A DNA stretch of 64,000 bases, from the NCBI GenBank assembly GCA_030533445.1, contig CM060068.1:36377010-36441009 (forward strand). The letters run 5' to 3'. Under the pieces are notes generated by a model. The model was not told the DNA's origin, ran no database searches, and saw only the letters and a program-made list of their open reading frames with translations. Shown here piece after piece: positions 28,805-39,755 of the stretch. The stretch's first letter is position 1, and the number at the start of each line of letters is the position of its first letter. The translations under genes were made by a program, and so were the position numbers. This DNA comes from Cyprinodon diabolis. Lineage: Eukaryota; Chordata; Actinopteri; Cyprinodontiformes; Cyprinodontidae.

Positions 28805-30128
28805 CAGTGATGGGACTAACGGCGTTGAAAGTAACGGCGTTACTAACGCCGTTACTTTCTTTTAGTAACGAGTAATCTAACTAATTACTTTGACTGTAAC
28901 TATAACGCAGTTACCATTGCAGACACCCCGTTACTGCGCGTTACTCAGGTCGCACAATGAACCTTTTTTCATGATAGGACTCGTGCGCAGCTGCGTGAAG
29001 CTGACACCCCACCCACGTCAAAAAACTCTGCAAATAGACTGAATGGTTAGTGCAACGTTAGTGCAGATTTGTGCAGAAAAATATTGTTTGTGCTACTTTT
29101 GTTTAAGAGATATTAAATATTATTTTTTAGGTCATCCAGAGGTGCGCGCCTTGTCATGAGAGAGGGGAGGATGAGAATGGCTGATGTATAGTGAGATTCC
29201 CTCTGTCAGTTGGTAGGTGGGTGTTTCTGCTGGCGGGTGTTAACGTACAGCACACACAGAGAGATGGAGAGTGAGGAAGATCCAGCAGCAAAACAGCGTT
29301 TTCCTGATGGAAATACCGGTGTTACGTCGAGCTGCGTTTCCCCGTCAGATACGGTTTCCTCTGCATCTCCGCACAGCGCAGGCGGCACGAGTCACCGCGC
29401 AAGCGACAGGAAACGCGCATGCTCGCTAAAGGCGCGCACCAGTCGCCCAGTGCTCGCGCCACAGGAGAACTATGGAGAGCGTGAACGATCAAATGATTAA
29501 CCTGACAACAGCCAGAAATGATAGCCTATATGGAGAAAGGGAGAAATCTGGATGGATGGATGGATGGATGGATGGATGGATGGATACTCTGCCTTCTCAA
29601 CATACTGTATTTTTTATTTTAAACATTATTTGATGGCCTTTGTGGCAGGGATGGAGATCCATATTTTATGTCACACACAGAGTATACATCTAGATAGATA
29701 GATGGATAGATAGATGTTACCGTATCTATAACAACCCAAACACACAGGATTTCAGAATTAGACATCCCCAGTTATTAATTTCTATATATATATACTCACC
29801 AGATCTGAACGCCCTGTTAAAAAACTTCACATCTCGTTCCCCCCTGATGTCATTTACGTTGAGTTGCAATAAATGCAAAACTCTCTGCAGGTTCTTGTCT
29901 TTGTTGTCCGCTCTATTCAGCTGGCTTTTGAATCACACCACGAGAAGGTGGGGGCTGGGTGGTGAGGGGTACGGGGGCGAGAAACGCAAAAGTAACGCAA
30001 TAGTTACTTTTACTAGTAACTAGTTACTTTTATTGTGGAGTAACTCAGTTAGTAACTCAGTTACTTTTTGGGAGAAGTAACTAGTAACTATAACTAATTA
30101 CTTTTTCAAAGTAACGTGCCCAACACTG
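28805..30128 (-). mobile_element. non-autonomous hAT, family X copy 1 (1324 bp)
   Basis: Ends CAGTGATGGGACTAACGGCG and, inverted, CAGTGTTGGGCACGTTAC. It is flanked by the identical 8-mer CACCTTCC at 28797-28804 and 30129-30136, diagnostic of hAT transposition. It lies in reverse orientation relative to copies 2 and 3. The interior has a GC-rich part with a short frame beginning MESEEDPAAKQRFPDGN (29263 on, plus strand), possibly a residue of a transposase first exon, and a (GATG)9 run at 29550-29585. Subterminal regions are packed with GTAAC/GTTAC pentamers. Confidence 0.93.
28828..28858. repeat. subterminal palindrome of hAT family X
   Basis: AAAGTAACGGCGTTA and its exact inverse around a single C, giving a 15-bp-stem cruciform or hairpin. 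Equivalent palindromes lie at 34962-34992 and 52232-52262 in the other copies, each with one mismatch. It is a candidate transposase-binding structure. Confidence 0.9.
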
Positions 30129-30365
30129 CACCTTCCAGCAGAAGGACTATGCAAACAGCCAGAGCTACAGAGGTCAAAAACAGCGTAGTCAAAGTCCAAA
30201 CTTATATCCTATTGATAATCTGTGATCTAATCTTAACATTGTTGTTTAGAGTTGTTTCCCATGCAGTCAGGAAGACCCACAAATATTGGGTGAAGAAAGC
30301 CCAAAATATCAGTTTCTATGTAAAGCTCGTGGACAAATACTTTGAGACTGCCATCAAAATGTAGA
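30129..30365 (+). pseudogene. Tc1/mariner transposase remnant A, part 2
   Basis: Continues part 1 after the duplicated CACCTTCC: CCAGCAGAAGGACTATGC, AACAGCCAGAGCTACAGAGG and AGTCAAAGTCCAAACTTATA follow the FQQDN.P.HTA and SQSPDLNPIEN coding order. Heavily mutated, with stops in all frames, so no activity is possible. Confidence 0.65.
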
Positions 30366-31044
30366 TCAACAAAGCATTAAAATGATTTAAGACTTAGTTT
30401 TTCCATTTGTTCCCACTCCATTAAATATGCAGTACTTAATGTAAAAGCCTGATAAAACCATCCTGATCTTTGTGGGTTTGATAATGTGAACTACTTCTTA
30501 GGTTGTAATCTACTAGATATCTTCCAAGACATTTGTTTTAGAAAAAAATATAGCAAAAAAACAAGCAACTTAGCAAAGCATGTAATACCCTACAAATGTT
30601 AGAAACATTTTAAACTGTCTGTGGTGCACCTGATAAAGAACTTTTGTTTCTGTTTGCTTAGGTTTGAATTATGCAGAAAAAAAAAAAGATATGACCTCGA
30701 CAAAGGCGGTAAGAGAAAAACAAAGTGTTTGAAGTATGTTTTTCTGCGCTGCAGCTGCTTTCCCTCAGAATGAAAGCAAAGCAGTCTTTGTTTCCATCTG
30801 CTACACTGGTGTGCCTCCCTCTTGGCCGCAGGAACAGGGCGTCTCAACCCTTCTCAGGGTTTTGACACGTTTGTCCAAATGTCTTTATCCAAGGCGGTAT
30901 CTTTCTCATTACCAAGTTTGAATGGTTCTACGTGAATATGATGAAAAAAGCAGTGGCTGGGCACATCGGGGAAAATGGCTCTGATTGCAAACAAACTGTT
31001 GGTTTTCAGTTGGAATATAAAAACTTGCAATATATCTTAATATT

Positions 31045-31915
31045 CACTGCTAAAAAACACTTAATAAATTGGAATGAATGAAATATTCTCATTTAACACT
31101 TTGTTGAACAGGCTAACAAAATCAGAACAGAAATCATTAACAGAAATCAAATTTATTAACCGATGGAGGCCTGGATTTGGAGTCGCACACAAAATTAAAG
31201 CAGAAAAACACACTACAGGCTGATCCAACTTAAATGTAATGTCCCCAAAATAGGTCAATATGAAACTCATTATTGTGTGTGACCTCCTTGTGCCTGTATA
31301 AGCTACCTACAACACCTGGGCATGCTCCTGATGAGGTGACTGAGGGATTTCCCCCCCAGACCTGGACTAAAGCATCAGTCATCTCCTGGGCATTCTGCAG
31401 TGCAACATGACTCTGGTGGATGGATCGAGACATGATGTCCGAGAAGTGCTCATTCGGATTCAGGTCTGGGGAATAGGCGGGCCAGTCCATAGCTTCAGTG
31501 CCTTCATCTTGCAGAACTGCTGACACACTTCGGCCATATGAAACCCAGGGCCAACCGCACCACCATATGGTCTCACAAGGGTACCTAATTGCAGTCATGG
31601 TACCTCTGGCGAGCACATGGAGGAGTGTGTCACCCTCCAAAGCAATGGTCCCCCACACCATTACTGACCTCCTGCCAAACCAATCAAGTTGAAGGATTTT
31701 GCAGGCAGCTGATTGCTCTTTATGGTGTCTCCAGACGCTGTCATGTCTGTCCAATGTGCTCAGGCTGAAGCTGCTTTCATCTGTGAAGAGCACAGGGTGC
31801 CACTAGCGAATTTACCAATCCTGGTGTTCTCTGGCTAATGCCAAGCATCCTGCACAGTGTTGGGCCGTGAGCACAATCCCCATCTGTGGACGTCAGGTCC
31901 TCATACCATCATCAT
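31045..31915 (-). pseudogene. Tc1-like transposase remnant B, 5'-truncated
   Basis: The longest open frame (31793 to 31230) gives VLFTDES-like LFTDESSFSLSTLDRHDSV, RRSVMVWGTIALEGDTLLHV and DWPAYSPDLNPNEHFSDIM. The first catalytic Asp (FTDES) and the Glu of the DLNP.EH motif are present, but the block that should contain the second Asp (QDNARPH-type) is deleted or scrambled (SYGRSVSAVLQDEGTE). Upstream, a shifted frame gives EN.RIGKFASGTLCSSQ, showing a frameshift before the DDE part. The 3' end CACTGCTAAAAAACAC at 31045 looks like the family TIR; the 5' TIR is missing. Confidence 0.8.
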
Positions 31916-33437
31916 TGAATTGGCTTCAAACCGTTTGTGCAGCCTAGTGGTTAGGGCATAGAGCTTGGATTCCTAAAGTTCTGAGTTGTGAATATTAAAA
32001 TCAAGTTAAGTCCGACTCAAGGGTTTAAGACCTGATAGGTTTGCCTCAACAGCTTTGAAAACCCTTACGAACTTTGTTTTATAATTATTATCATTTATGC
32101 ACAATACAAGCATTTTGTTTTTAATTTCAGTTTAAAATATAGTTAAAGGAAACAAAATAAATGATTACTGGGGGAAACTCGCAGAACTGGGGTAGGTGTT
32201 CACCTTTAAATGATGCATTGTTCATTCAGGCTCTCTATGCATGTAAGGAAATGCAAATTTATATTTCAGCAAAACTGAATGAGTTTATGTTAAAAACAAA
32301 TTTAAGTTTTATTGCTTAGATGTTAATATTGATATTCTACTCTTCCTACTTTAATTAGCTGTGAGTGGAAACCTCTAATTACTAAACAGTCTGTGTGTAA
32401 TGTATCTGTAAAGTGTTTCAACAAATGATTTGAGTTAGTGCAAATTAAAATTTTAATTATATTTTATATCATTGCAATTAATCTCTGTTTTAAGAGAGTT
32501 ACATTTTTAAGCATGAAACGCCTTGAAGTTAAAGAGGTAAGGCAGTAAATTAATTAAAAAAGCACATCTATATATTGTTTTTTTATTCAAAACAGCAGAT
32601 GTTGGTCTGAATCACCTTGCTGATAAAACATTATTTTCTAGATAAAAAAAAACAACAACATATATTTGAAATAGCTGAATGCATTGTCATAAGTTATTCT
32701 GTTATTGCAATATTCAACAACTGCATATCACATTTTTTCTAATATCAGTGGGCCCTACTATAGATGTGGCAATTGATGTTACTTGGAAGACTTCCCAAAA
32801 TAAATTTTGTTTAGGGCCCTCTTTAGCCTTAGGCTAGCTCTGACCTGGCTGCCTACTGAGCCTGAATTATCAGGCTCAACCTAAGACAGAAACCTGATAT
32901 GTTTTATAGAAGAAAAAAAATCTGGCTACAAAGAAAGAGATAAATTGGATTTATTTTTACCAAGACGACGGATAAACTATGAAAGCAAAAATATAAGAAA
33001 TGTAGACATATGGGAAAGAAAAACCTGCTATGAGGATTCTGTCAGGTCCACCATGTGTATCTGTAAAAATGACAATTAATTTGAACAGGAAATAATTCTG
33101 GGCTTATGACAAAATGTAACATTTAGATATTAAAGCTAATATCAGTACACTGTGTTTATCTCTAGTAACTGATATCAGGCAGTATTTGTTAAAAATGGCT
33201 TAGAGATAAAAATAATAGAAGCAATAGAAAACGCCTAAAGCTTCAATTTTAAAAACTAAGGTAAAAAAAGAATTGAATCATCCTCCCAGCCTTTTGCTTG
33301 TAATTGTAGATCTCTTTTTTCCACTTTTATCTGCTTACATAAACAGGATAAAAACAAATCTTTAAAAAAAAAAAAGCTCAGGGTTGTTGTATTCATTCTG
33401 TAACAGATATTGGTTCACTCTCAGATTCTAAAACATA

Positions 33438-33752
33438 CAGTGGGGCAAAAAAGTATTTAGGCAGCCACCAATAGTGCAAGTTCTCCCACTTAAAAAGATG
33501 AGAGAGGCCGGTAATTTTCATCATAGATATACCTCAACTATGAGAGACAAAATGAGAAAAAAAAATCCAGAAAATCACATTGTCTGATTTTTAAAGAATT
33601 TATTTGCAAAATATGGTGGAAAATAAGTATTTGGTCAGTTACAAACAAGCAAGATTTCTGTCTCTCACAGACCTGTAACTTCTTCTGTAAGAGGCTCCTC
33701 TGTCCTCCACTCGTTACCTTCATTAATGGCACCTGTTTGAACCCGTTATCAG
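33438..33752 (+). mobile_element. Tc1/mariner element C, left part
   Basis: Starts CAGTGGGGCAAAAAAGTA directly after a TA dinucleotide (33436-33437), the Tc1 target. The inner part AATCCAGAAAATCACATTG through GGTGGAAAATAAGTATTTGG is repeated inverted at 36123-36214. It is interrupted by a hAT at 33753 and continues at 35016. Confidence 0.88.
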
Positions 33753-35015
33753 CAGTGTTGGGCACGTTACTTTGAAAAAGTAATTAGTTATAGTTACTAG
33801 TTACTTCTCCCAAAAAGTAACTGAGTTACTAACTGAGTTACTCCACAATAAAAGTAACTAGTTACTAGTAAAAGTAACTATTGCGTTACTTTTGCGTTTC
33901 TCGCCCCCGTAACCCTCACCACCCCGCCCCCACCTTCTCGCAGCCAGCTGAATAGAGAGGACGACAAAGACAAGAACCTGCAGAGAGTTTTGCATTTCTT
34001 GTAACTCAAAGTAAATGACATCAGGGGGGAACGCCATGTGAAGTTTTTTAACAGGACATTCAGATCTGGTGAGTTTATGAAATTAATAACTGGGGATGTC
34101 TAATTCTGAAATCCTGTGTGTTTGGGTTGTTATAGATACTGAAACATCTATCTATCCATCTATCTATCTAGATGTATACTCTGTGTGTGACATAAAATAT
34201 GGATCTCCATCCCTGCCACAAAGGCCATCAAATAATGTTTAAAATAAAAAATACAGTAGGTTGAAAAGGCAGAGTATCCATCCATCCATCCATCCATCCA
34301 TCCATCCATCCATCCATCCAGATTTCTCCCTTTCTTCATATAGGCTATCATTTGATCGTTCACGCTCTCCATAGTTCTCCTGTGGCGCGAGCACAGGGCG
34401 ACTGTTGTGCGCCTTTAGCGAGCATGTGAGTTTCCTCTTGCCGCCTGCGCTGTGCGGAGATGCAGAGGAAACCGTTATGTGGTGGGGAAACGCAGCTCGA
34501 CGTAACACCGGTATTTCCATGTGGAAAACGCTGTTTTGCTGCTGGAGTCATCCTCACTCTCCATCTCTCTGTGTGTGCTGTACGTTAACACCCGCCAGCG
34601 GAAACACCCACCTACCCAACTGACAGACGGAATCTCACTATACATCAGCAATTCTCATCCTCCCCTCTCTCATGACAAGGCGCGCACCTCTGGATGACCT
34701 AAAAAATAATCTTTAATATCTCTTAAACAAAAGTAGCACAAACAATATTTTTTTCTGCACAAATCTGCACTAACGTTGCACTAACTATTCAGTCTATTTG
34801 CAGAGTTTTTTGACGTGGGTGGGGTGTCAGCTTCACGCAGCTGCGCACGAGTCCTATCATGAAAAAAGGTTCATTGTGCGACCTGAGTAACGCGCAGTAA
34901 CGGGGGTGTCTGCGTTATAGTTACAGTCAAAGTTATTAGTTAGATTACTCGTTACTAAAACAAGGTAACGGCGTTAGTAACGCCGTTACTTTCAACGCCG
35001 TTAGTCCCATCACTG
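33753..35015 (+). mobile_element. non-autonomous hAT, family X copy 2 (1263 bp)
   Basis: CAGTGTTGGGCACGTTAC to CCCATCACTG, flanked by GTTATCAG at 33745-33752 and 35016-35023 (perfect 8-bp TSD). Removing it and one TSD restores a continuous Tc1 element. It is similar along its length to copy 1 (inverted) and copy 3 (same orientation). It contains about 11 CATC units (34276-34320), against about 9 in copy 1 and 5 in copy 3. No intact transposase: the short frame seen in copy 1 is broken here by indels. Confidence 0.94.
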
Positions 35016-36214
35016 GTTATCAGTATAAAAGACACCTGTCCACAACCTCAAACAGTCACATTCTAAACTCCACCATGGCCAAAACTAGAGAGCTGTCAAA
35101 GGACACCCGAAACAAAATTATAGACCTGCACCAGGCTGGGAAGTCTGAATCTGCAATAGGTAAACAGCTTGGTGTGAAGAAATCAACTGTGGGATCAATT
35201 ATTAGAAAATGGAAAACATAAAAGACCACTGATAATCTTCCTCGATCTGGGGCTCCACGCAAGATCTCACCCCGTGGGGTCAAAATGATCACAAGAACGG
35301 TGAGTAAAAAAAAATCCCAGAACCACACAGGGGGGACCTAGTGAATGACCTGCAGAGAGCTGGGACCAAAGTAACAAAGGCTACCATCAGTAACACACTA
35401 CGCCGCCAGGGACTCGAATCCTGCAGTGCCAGACGTGTCCCCCTGCTTAAGCCAGTACATGTCAAGGCCCGTCTCAAGTTTGCTAGAGAGCATTTGGATG
35501 ATCCAGACGATGACTGGGAGAATATCATATGGTCAGATGAAACCAAAATAGAACTTTTTGGTAAAAACTCTACTCGTCGTGTTTGGAGGAGAGAGAATGC
35601 TGAGTTGCATCCAAAGAACACCATACCTACAGTGAAGCATGGGGGTGGAAACATCATGCTTTGGGGCTGTTTTTCTGCTAAGGTACCAGGACGACTGATC
35701 CGTGTGAAGGAAAGAATTAATGGGGCCATGTATCGTCAAATTTTGAGTGAAAACCTCCTTCCATCAGCAAGGGCATTGAAGATGAAACGTGGCTGGGTCT
35801 TTCAGCATGACAATGATCCCAAACACACCGCCCGGGTAACGAAGGAGTGGCTTCTTAAGAAGCATTTCAAGGTCCTGGAGTGGCCTAGCCAGTCTCCAGA
35901 TCTCAGCCCCATAGAAAATCTTTGGAGGGAGTTGAAAGTCCGTGTTGCCCAGCGACAGCCCCAGAACATCACTGCTCTAGAGGAGATCTGCATGGAGGAA
36001 TGGGCCAAAATACCAGCAACAGTGTGTGAAAACCTTGTGAAGACTTACAGAAAACGTTTGATCTCTGTCATTGCCAACAAAGGGTATATAACAAAGTATT
36101 GAGATGAACTTTTGTTATTGACCAAATACTTATTTTCCACCATATTTTGCAAATAAATTCTTTAAAAAACAGACAATGTGATTTTCTGGATTTTTTTTTT
36201 CTCATTTTGTCTCT
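35016..36214 (+). mobile_element. Tc1/mariner element C, right part
   Basis: Holds the transposase gene and the inner part of the right inverted repeat, GACCAAATACTTATTTTCC through CTCATTTTGTCTCT. The outer part that should mirror 33438-33545 is absent: after 36214 the sequence departs into unrelated AT-rich DNA. With one TIR truncated the copy should be immobile. Confidence 0.85.
35075..36105 (+). pseudogene. Tc1-type DDE transposase, two lesions, catalytic half open
   Basis: Starts ATG at 35075: [20 protein letters not shown], a helix-turn-helix start ([20 protein letters not shown]). A TAA at 35219-35221 replaces the residue after KWKT. A later indel in an A-run near 35310 shifts the frame by +2, after which one frame runs from 35341 to the stop at 36102. 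That frame holds the full DDE domain: [13 protein letters not shown] (first Asp), [16 protein letters not shown] (second Asp) and [15 protein letters not shown] (Glu), ending [20 protein letters not shown] is also intact. The predicted 253-residue product lacks the DNA-binding region. No host role is suggested. Confidence 0.92.
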
Positions 36215-36359
36215 ATGAAATGAAACACAGTCAAACTTATTATTTATTAGTGTAATTATATCCACTCATAAAAAGATCAAATAATTGTTGAAGACATGTT
36301 GCCTTTTTCTTCTTTTGTTGTTTTAAAACCTCCTGAAATAAAAAGAGGCAGTTAATTCC

Positions 36360-37830
36360 CAAGAATGCGAGTACGGACTCGTTGTCCTCGCCAAGTATGT
36401 TCTTGAGAAGAACACAGGAAAGTATGGACTCGGGGAGAACGGGAGCACGCAGCATAAATATGGGTCAATTGGAACAGAATCGTACTCGTGACGTCACAAC
36501 ACGCACGGCTAATCTAGAGCTGCATTTCACCTCCTGTCATTAATAGTCTCTAGATAACAAATTTGTACTTTTTCATTTAGTGGGGGAATAATAATTAACA
36601 CAGTCAGATAAACACAAATCCATTGAGCATTTTGATGAATTAAACAAGAAAAAAAATCGCCATCAGAACCAGCAGTCCTTCACACACGGCTATGCCGAGA
36701 GAGGGCTGCTGCAGACAGCCTAATGTTAGCCCTGGCTGCCGTTACACTCACTGACACTACCCGATCCGTCCCGGAAGCATGATCCATTCTGCGCATGCGC
36801 CATCAGCTCATTTGCTCATCCAAGTATCCATCCAGGTCACCTATTTTAAGACCTAAATTATGTTTTTCGCTCCCCACATATAGTAAACGGACTAAAATAA
36901 AATGTGTTAAAGGCTAATAATGTATTTCCTGAGAAAATAAATGCCTTAAAATCCTTTCTTTTATCAGTCGTCTCTGCCAGGTCTGCACCAGAAATGGGAT
37001 CCTACGCTACTTCCAGGAGCTAACTTTTTAGGCTTTGGATTTAAACATAAATCTAGTCTTTTTGAGTTTCATGTTTTCCTTGTATGTTAACGGTATGGTA
37101 TATAGTATGTAATCTAAAAGAAACAACTAAAATGCAGATAAACATGGTTTAATCATATTTTGCCGGACTGCTCTGAGAATGTCCGATGATGACATCAGAG
37201 AAGCAGTTTAACGAAGAAAATGTAAAAAGCATCAAAATTGTCTCACAAGAGTCAAAAAACATTTTTTAAAGATATGTATTAGCATTCTTTAGTGAGTTAG
37301 GATAGAATAGAATACGTAGATAGGATAGTGAGGATAGAAATAATTTTAGTACCATAATTAAATTATTTATGGACACCCAGATGTATATCTGTTCGCACAT
37401 GCGCAGGACGGATCGGGCTGGATGGATGGATGGATCGGGCAGTGACAGCCATGGTCCTCTCAACAACGGACCTTTTTTTAAAATTAAGCTATAACTCAGT
37501 AAATGGGCCATATACTCATGCTTTAAACTATAAGGTTCTAATTCTCAAATGATCTTAAAACATACTTTTATAGAACAACAGCAACAGAAAAAAGAACTTT
37601 TAACTTAATACTCTGAGCTCTGTGAGCGCTCTCTGGAAGCTGCCACAGTGCATGCTGGGACAGCTGTCAATCTCAAGCATGGACAAGCATGGATACTCAG
37701 TGAAGAGGGAGGGGCGAGAACATCGGGTTACTTTGAATTGGAACAATACCAGGGCTGAGGCTGATGACGTTTCACGAGTACACGAGCACACGACAATGGA
37801 CTCATACACAAGTCTTTCATAAGAAAAAAA
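36360..37830. repeat. unclassified repeat mosaic with short inverted repeats
   Basis: GC-richer patches in AT-rich DNA. A segment at about 36755-36800 (ACCCGATCCGTCC ... CTGCGCATGCGC) recurs inverted at about 37395-37450, with a GATG run inserted there. Separately, AATTGGAACA followed by ACTCGTGACGT- or ACGAGTACACGAG-type words occurs near 36467-36497 and 37735-37790. This looks like one or two DNA-transposon-derived repeats; no TSD or family could be set. Confidence 0.4.
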
Positions 37831-38621
37831 CTTTCTTCTTCTTCTCCTCTTTATTTAAGCTGTTGGCCATGAGTAGTTTATTCAAAACAGACAGTTTGAA
37901 TTGTAATGCCTTACCCGCCTTAGGAACTGTAATGATATTACCAAAATTTAGTTTGTAACACATTATGTTCCTACGTTACAGCATGAACTAAGTGTATTAC
38001 AACAATGTACACAACATTAGGCAGACTGACAGAATCAAGGCCGCCATCTAATTGGCATCAGCAGGCCCTTTGACCACCAACAGCAGGCAAGGCGGATTAA
38101 GTGTATCATCCAAGGATAATAGAGAGAGACGTTGAAAGGACTCAAAATGGCAACTCACTGGTCTAATAAAGAATAATAATGTGTAACTTAAATCTTTTCA
38201 TTTGAGCAATCATGATACTTCTTAGAGTTTACATCTAGTGAGCTTCTGCAGATTCCAGTCACGCATCCAGTTACAGCCGTGCACAGAGCTCTGCAGAGAC
38301 CATGTAGGATCCCGCCTACACCACTGTCATAGAAACAGCATGCATCAGATAAAGTCTTTCACCATGGTCAATACAAATATTCCCCAGCTGCAGACCTATT
38401 CTATTAATACTACAAATGCTTATCCAGGCCTTATTTAGAAATTACATGAGCTGTAGCACAGAGGCATGAAGGAAGCAAAAAATGTACTGTGTTTAAAACT
38501 AAGGAAATCCCTGGGTGCAAAGAGAAATCTATCAACACAAAGGGCTGCAGACACCTGGAAAGGTCTATGCTAATTATAGAGCTATCTATACACCAGGTGA
38601 GAATGATTTTCTGAACCATGT

Positions 38622-39105
38622 AATAACCTCTACCAAGGAGGTTAAGGTATAGGGAGGGTTTGTGTGTGTGTGAGTGTTGGTTTGTCTGTCCGTGTAGGGG
38701 ATAAATTATAAAGTAATGGATAGATTTTAATGGAATTTTTACCAGAGGTGACCCTCATGGCAAGGAACAATCCATTACATTTTGGTGATGATTCAGATCA
38801 TAAACTGGATACAGGAATTTTTTCAAAGATTCTCTAATGTTGTGAGATAGGGATATTTGGCAGAACAAGCAGTTCTTCACTAAACCAGAGGGTGGGAGCA
38901 GTGACGATTTATATCCTCGACATTGGACTCAAAATCTAGAGGTATTTTACTGAACACAAAAACTTATGAGCAGATTTTAAGGAAATTGCTACTAAAGATG
39001 CCCCTCTTGCTAAGGAACAATTTATTTAAATTTGGTAATAAACCAAATCAATTGTAAGTTTTAGCTCAGAGGTATGCGCTCTCCAAGTTCTTTTCTAGTC
39101 TTTTA
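38622..39105 (+). repeat. unclassified dispersed repeat with two related sub-units
   Basis: Opens CTCTACCAAGGAGGTTAAGG and closes GGTATGCGCTCTCCAAG, the edges of a repeat I recognise from many fish sequences. Inside, a unit (GATAGATTTTAATGGAAT, then GGCAAGGAACAATCCATTA, then TTTTGGTGATGATTCAGATC) recurs in diverged form at about 38968-39055. No ORF. Confidence 0.55.
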
Positions 39106-39705
39106 ATTGTAAAAGGCTGACTTGATCATCTGCATCAGTCCTGAGGTGCAACAAGCCAAAATGACCCTAATCAAAGAACATAACGTACTAATACTCTAAA
39201 AAGTATAGCCAACTAGTATATCCCAAGATCAAGGTATACAAGTATATCCCAACTGCCAGTTTGCTAACAAACATTTTGTTAATGTGGACATTTACTTAGG
39301 GGAAAAGGGAGTCCCCTAGTCAAACTAATGCCACAAAAAAGTCACATGAGGTTAGAATTCTGTGTGGAAAGATCGTGGTCTCTAAGTAGAAAAAAGATCA
39401 ACAACAAGAAGACTGAATAATGTACAGAAATGTGCTCTGCTTCATCATTTTTTATCTTTGGAAATATGCTGTATAAGCATGATTTTGGAAATCTGACGTA
39501 AAAGTTCGGAAACACGCTTTTTTAATAATGCCAGCAACATTATTTCCTAATTTTGGGGATTGCAAACAAGTGTATAATGTCAGCTCTACTGTTGATTTTT
39601 CAAAGGATCTTGCTGCAACTTTTTAATCTCATGTTGTGATAGAAAATATTAATTGATCAATTCTTACATTAAAATACTTAAAAAGAAAACCAAATCAGAC
39701 AAAAA

Positions 39706-39740
39706 TCAATATTGAGGAAACCATTTTTCCTCAATATTGA
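39706..39740. repeat. perfect 15-bp-stem hairpin
   Basis: TCAATATTGAGGAAA, loop CCATT, then the exact inverse. The core TCAATATTGA is itself palindromic. It lies 15 bp before the LTR-like start at 39756. Confidence 0.93.
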
Positions 39741-39755
39741 GGAACCATTTTTTTT

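Noticed and set aside
29210..29500. A 96-codon gene
   Set aside because: It is inside hAT copy 1; the matching frames in copies 2 and 3 are broken by indels at different points, so there is no sign of coding constraint.
29550..29585. GATG minisatellite as a separate feature
   Set aside because: It is a variable run inside hAT family X and is described with each copy.
36488..36497. Functional CRE controlling adcy5
   Set aside because: The palindrome is inside repeat-like sequence and far from any identified promoter; listed only as a point to check.
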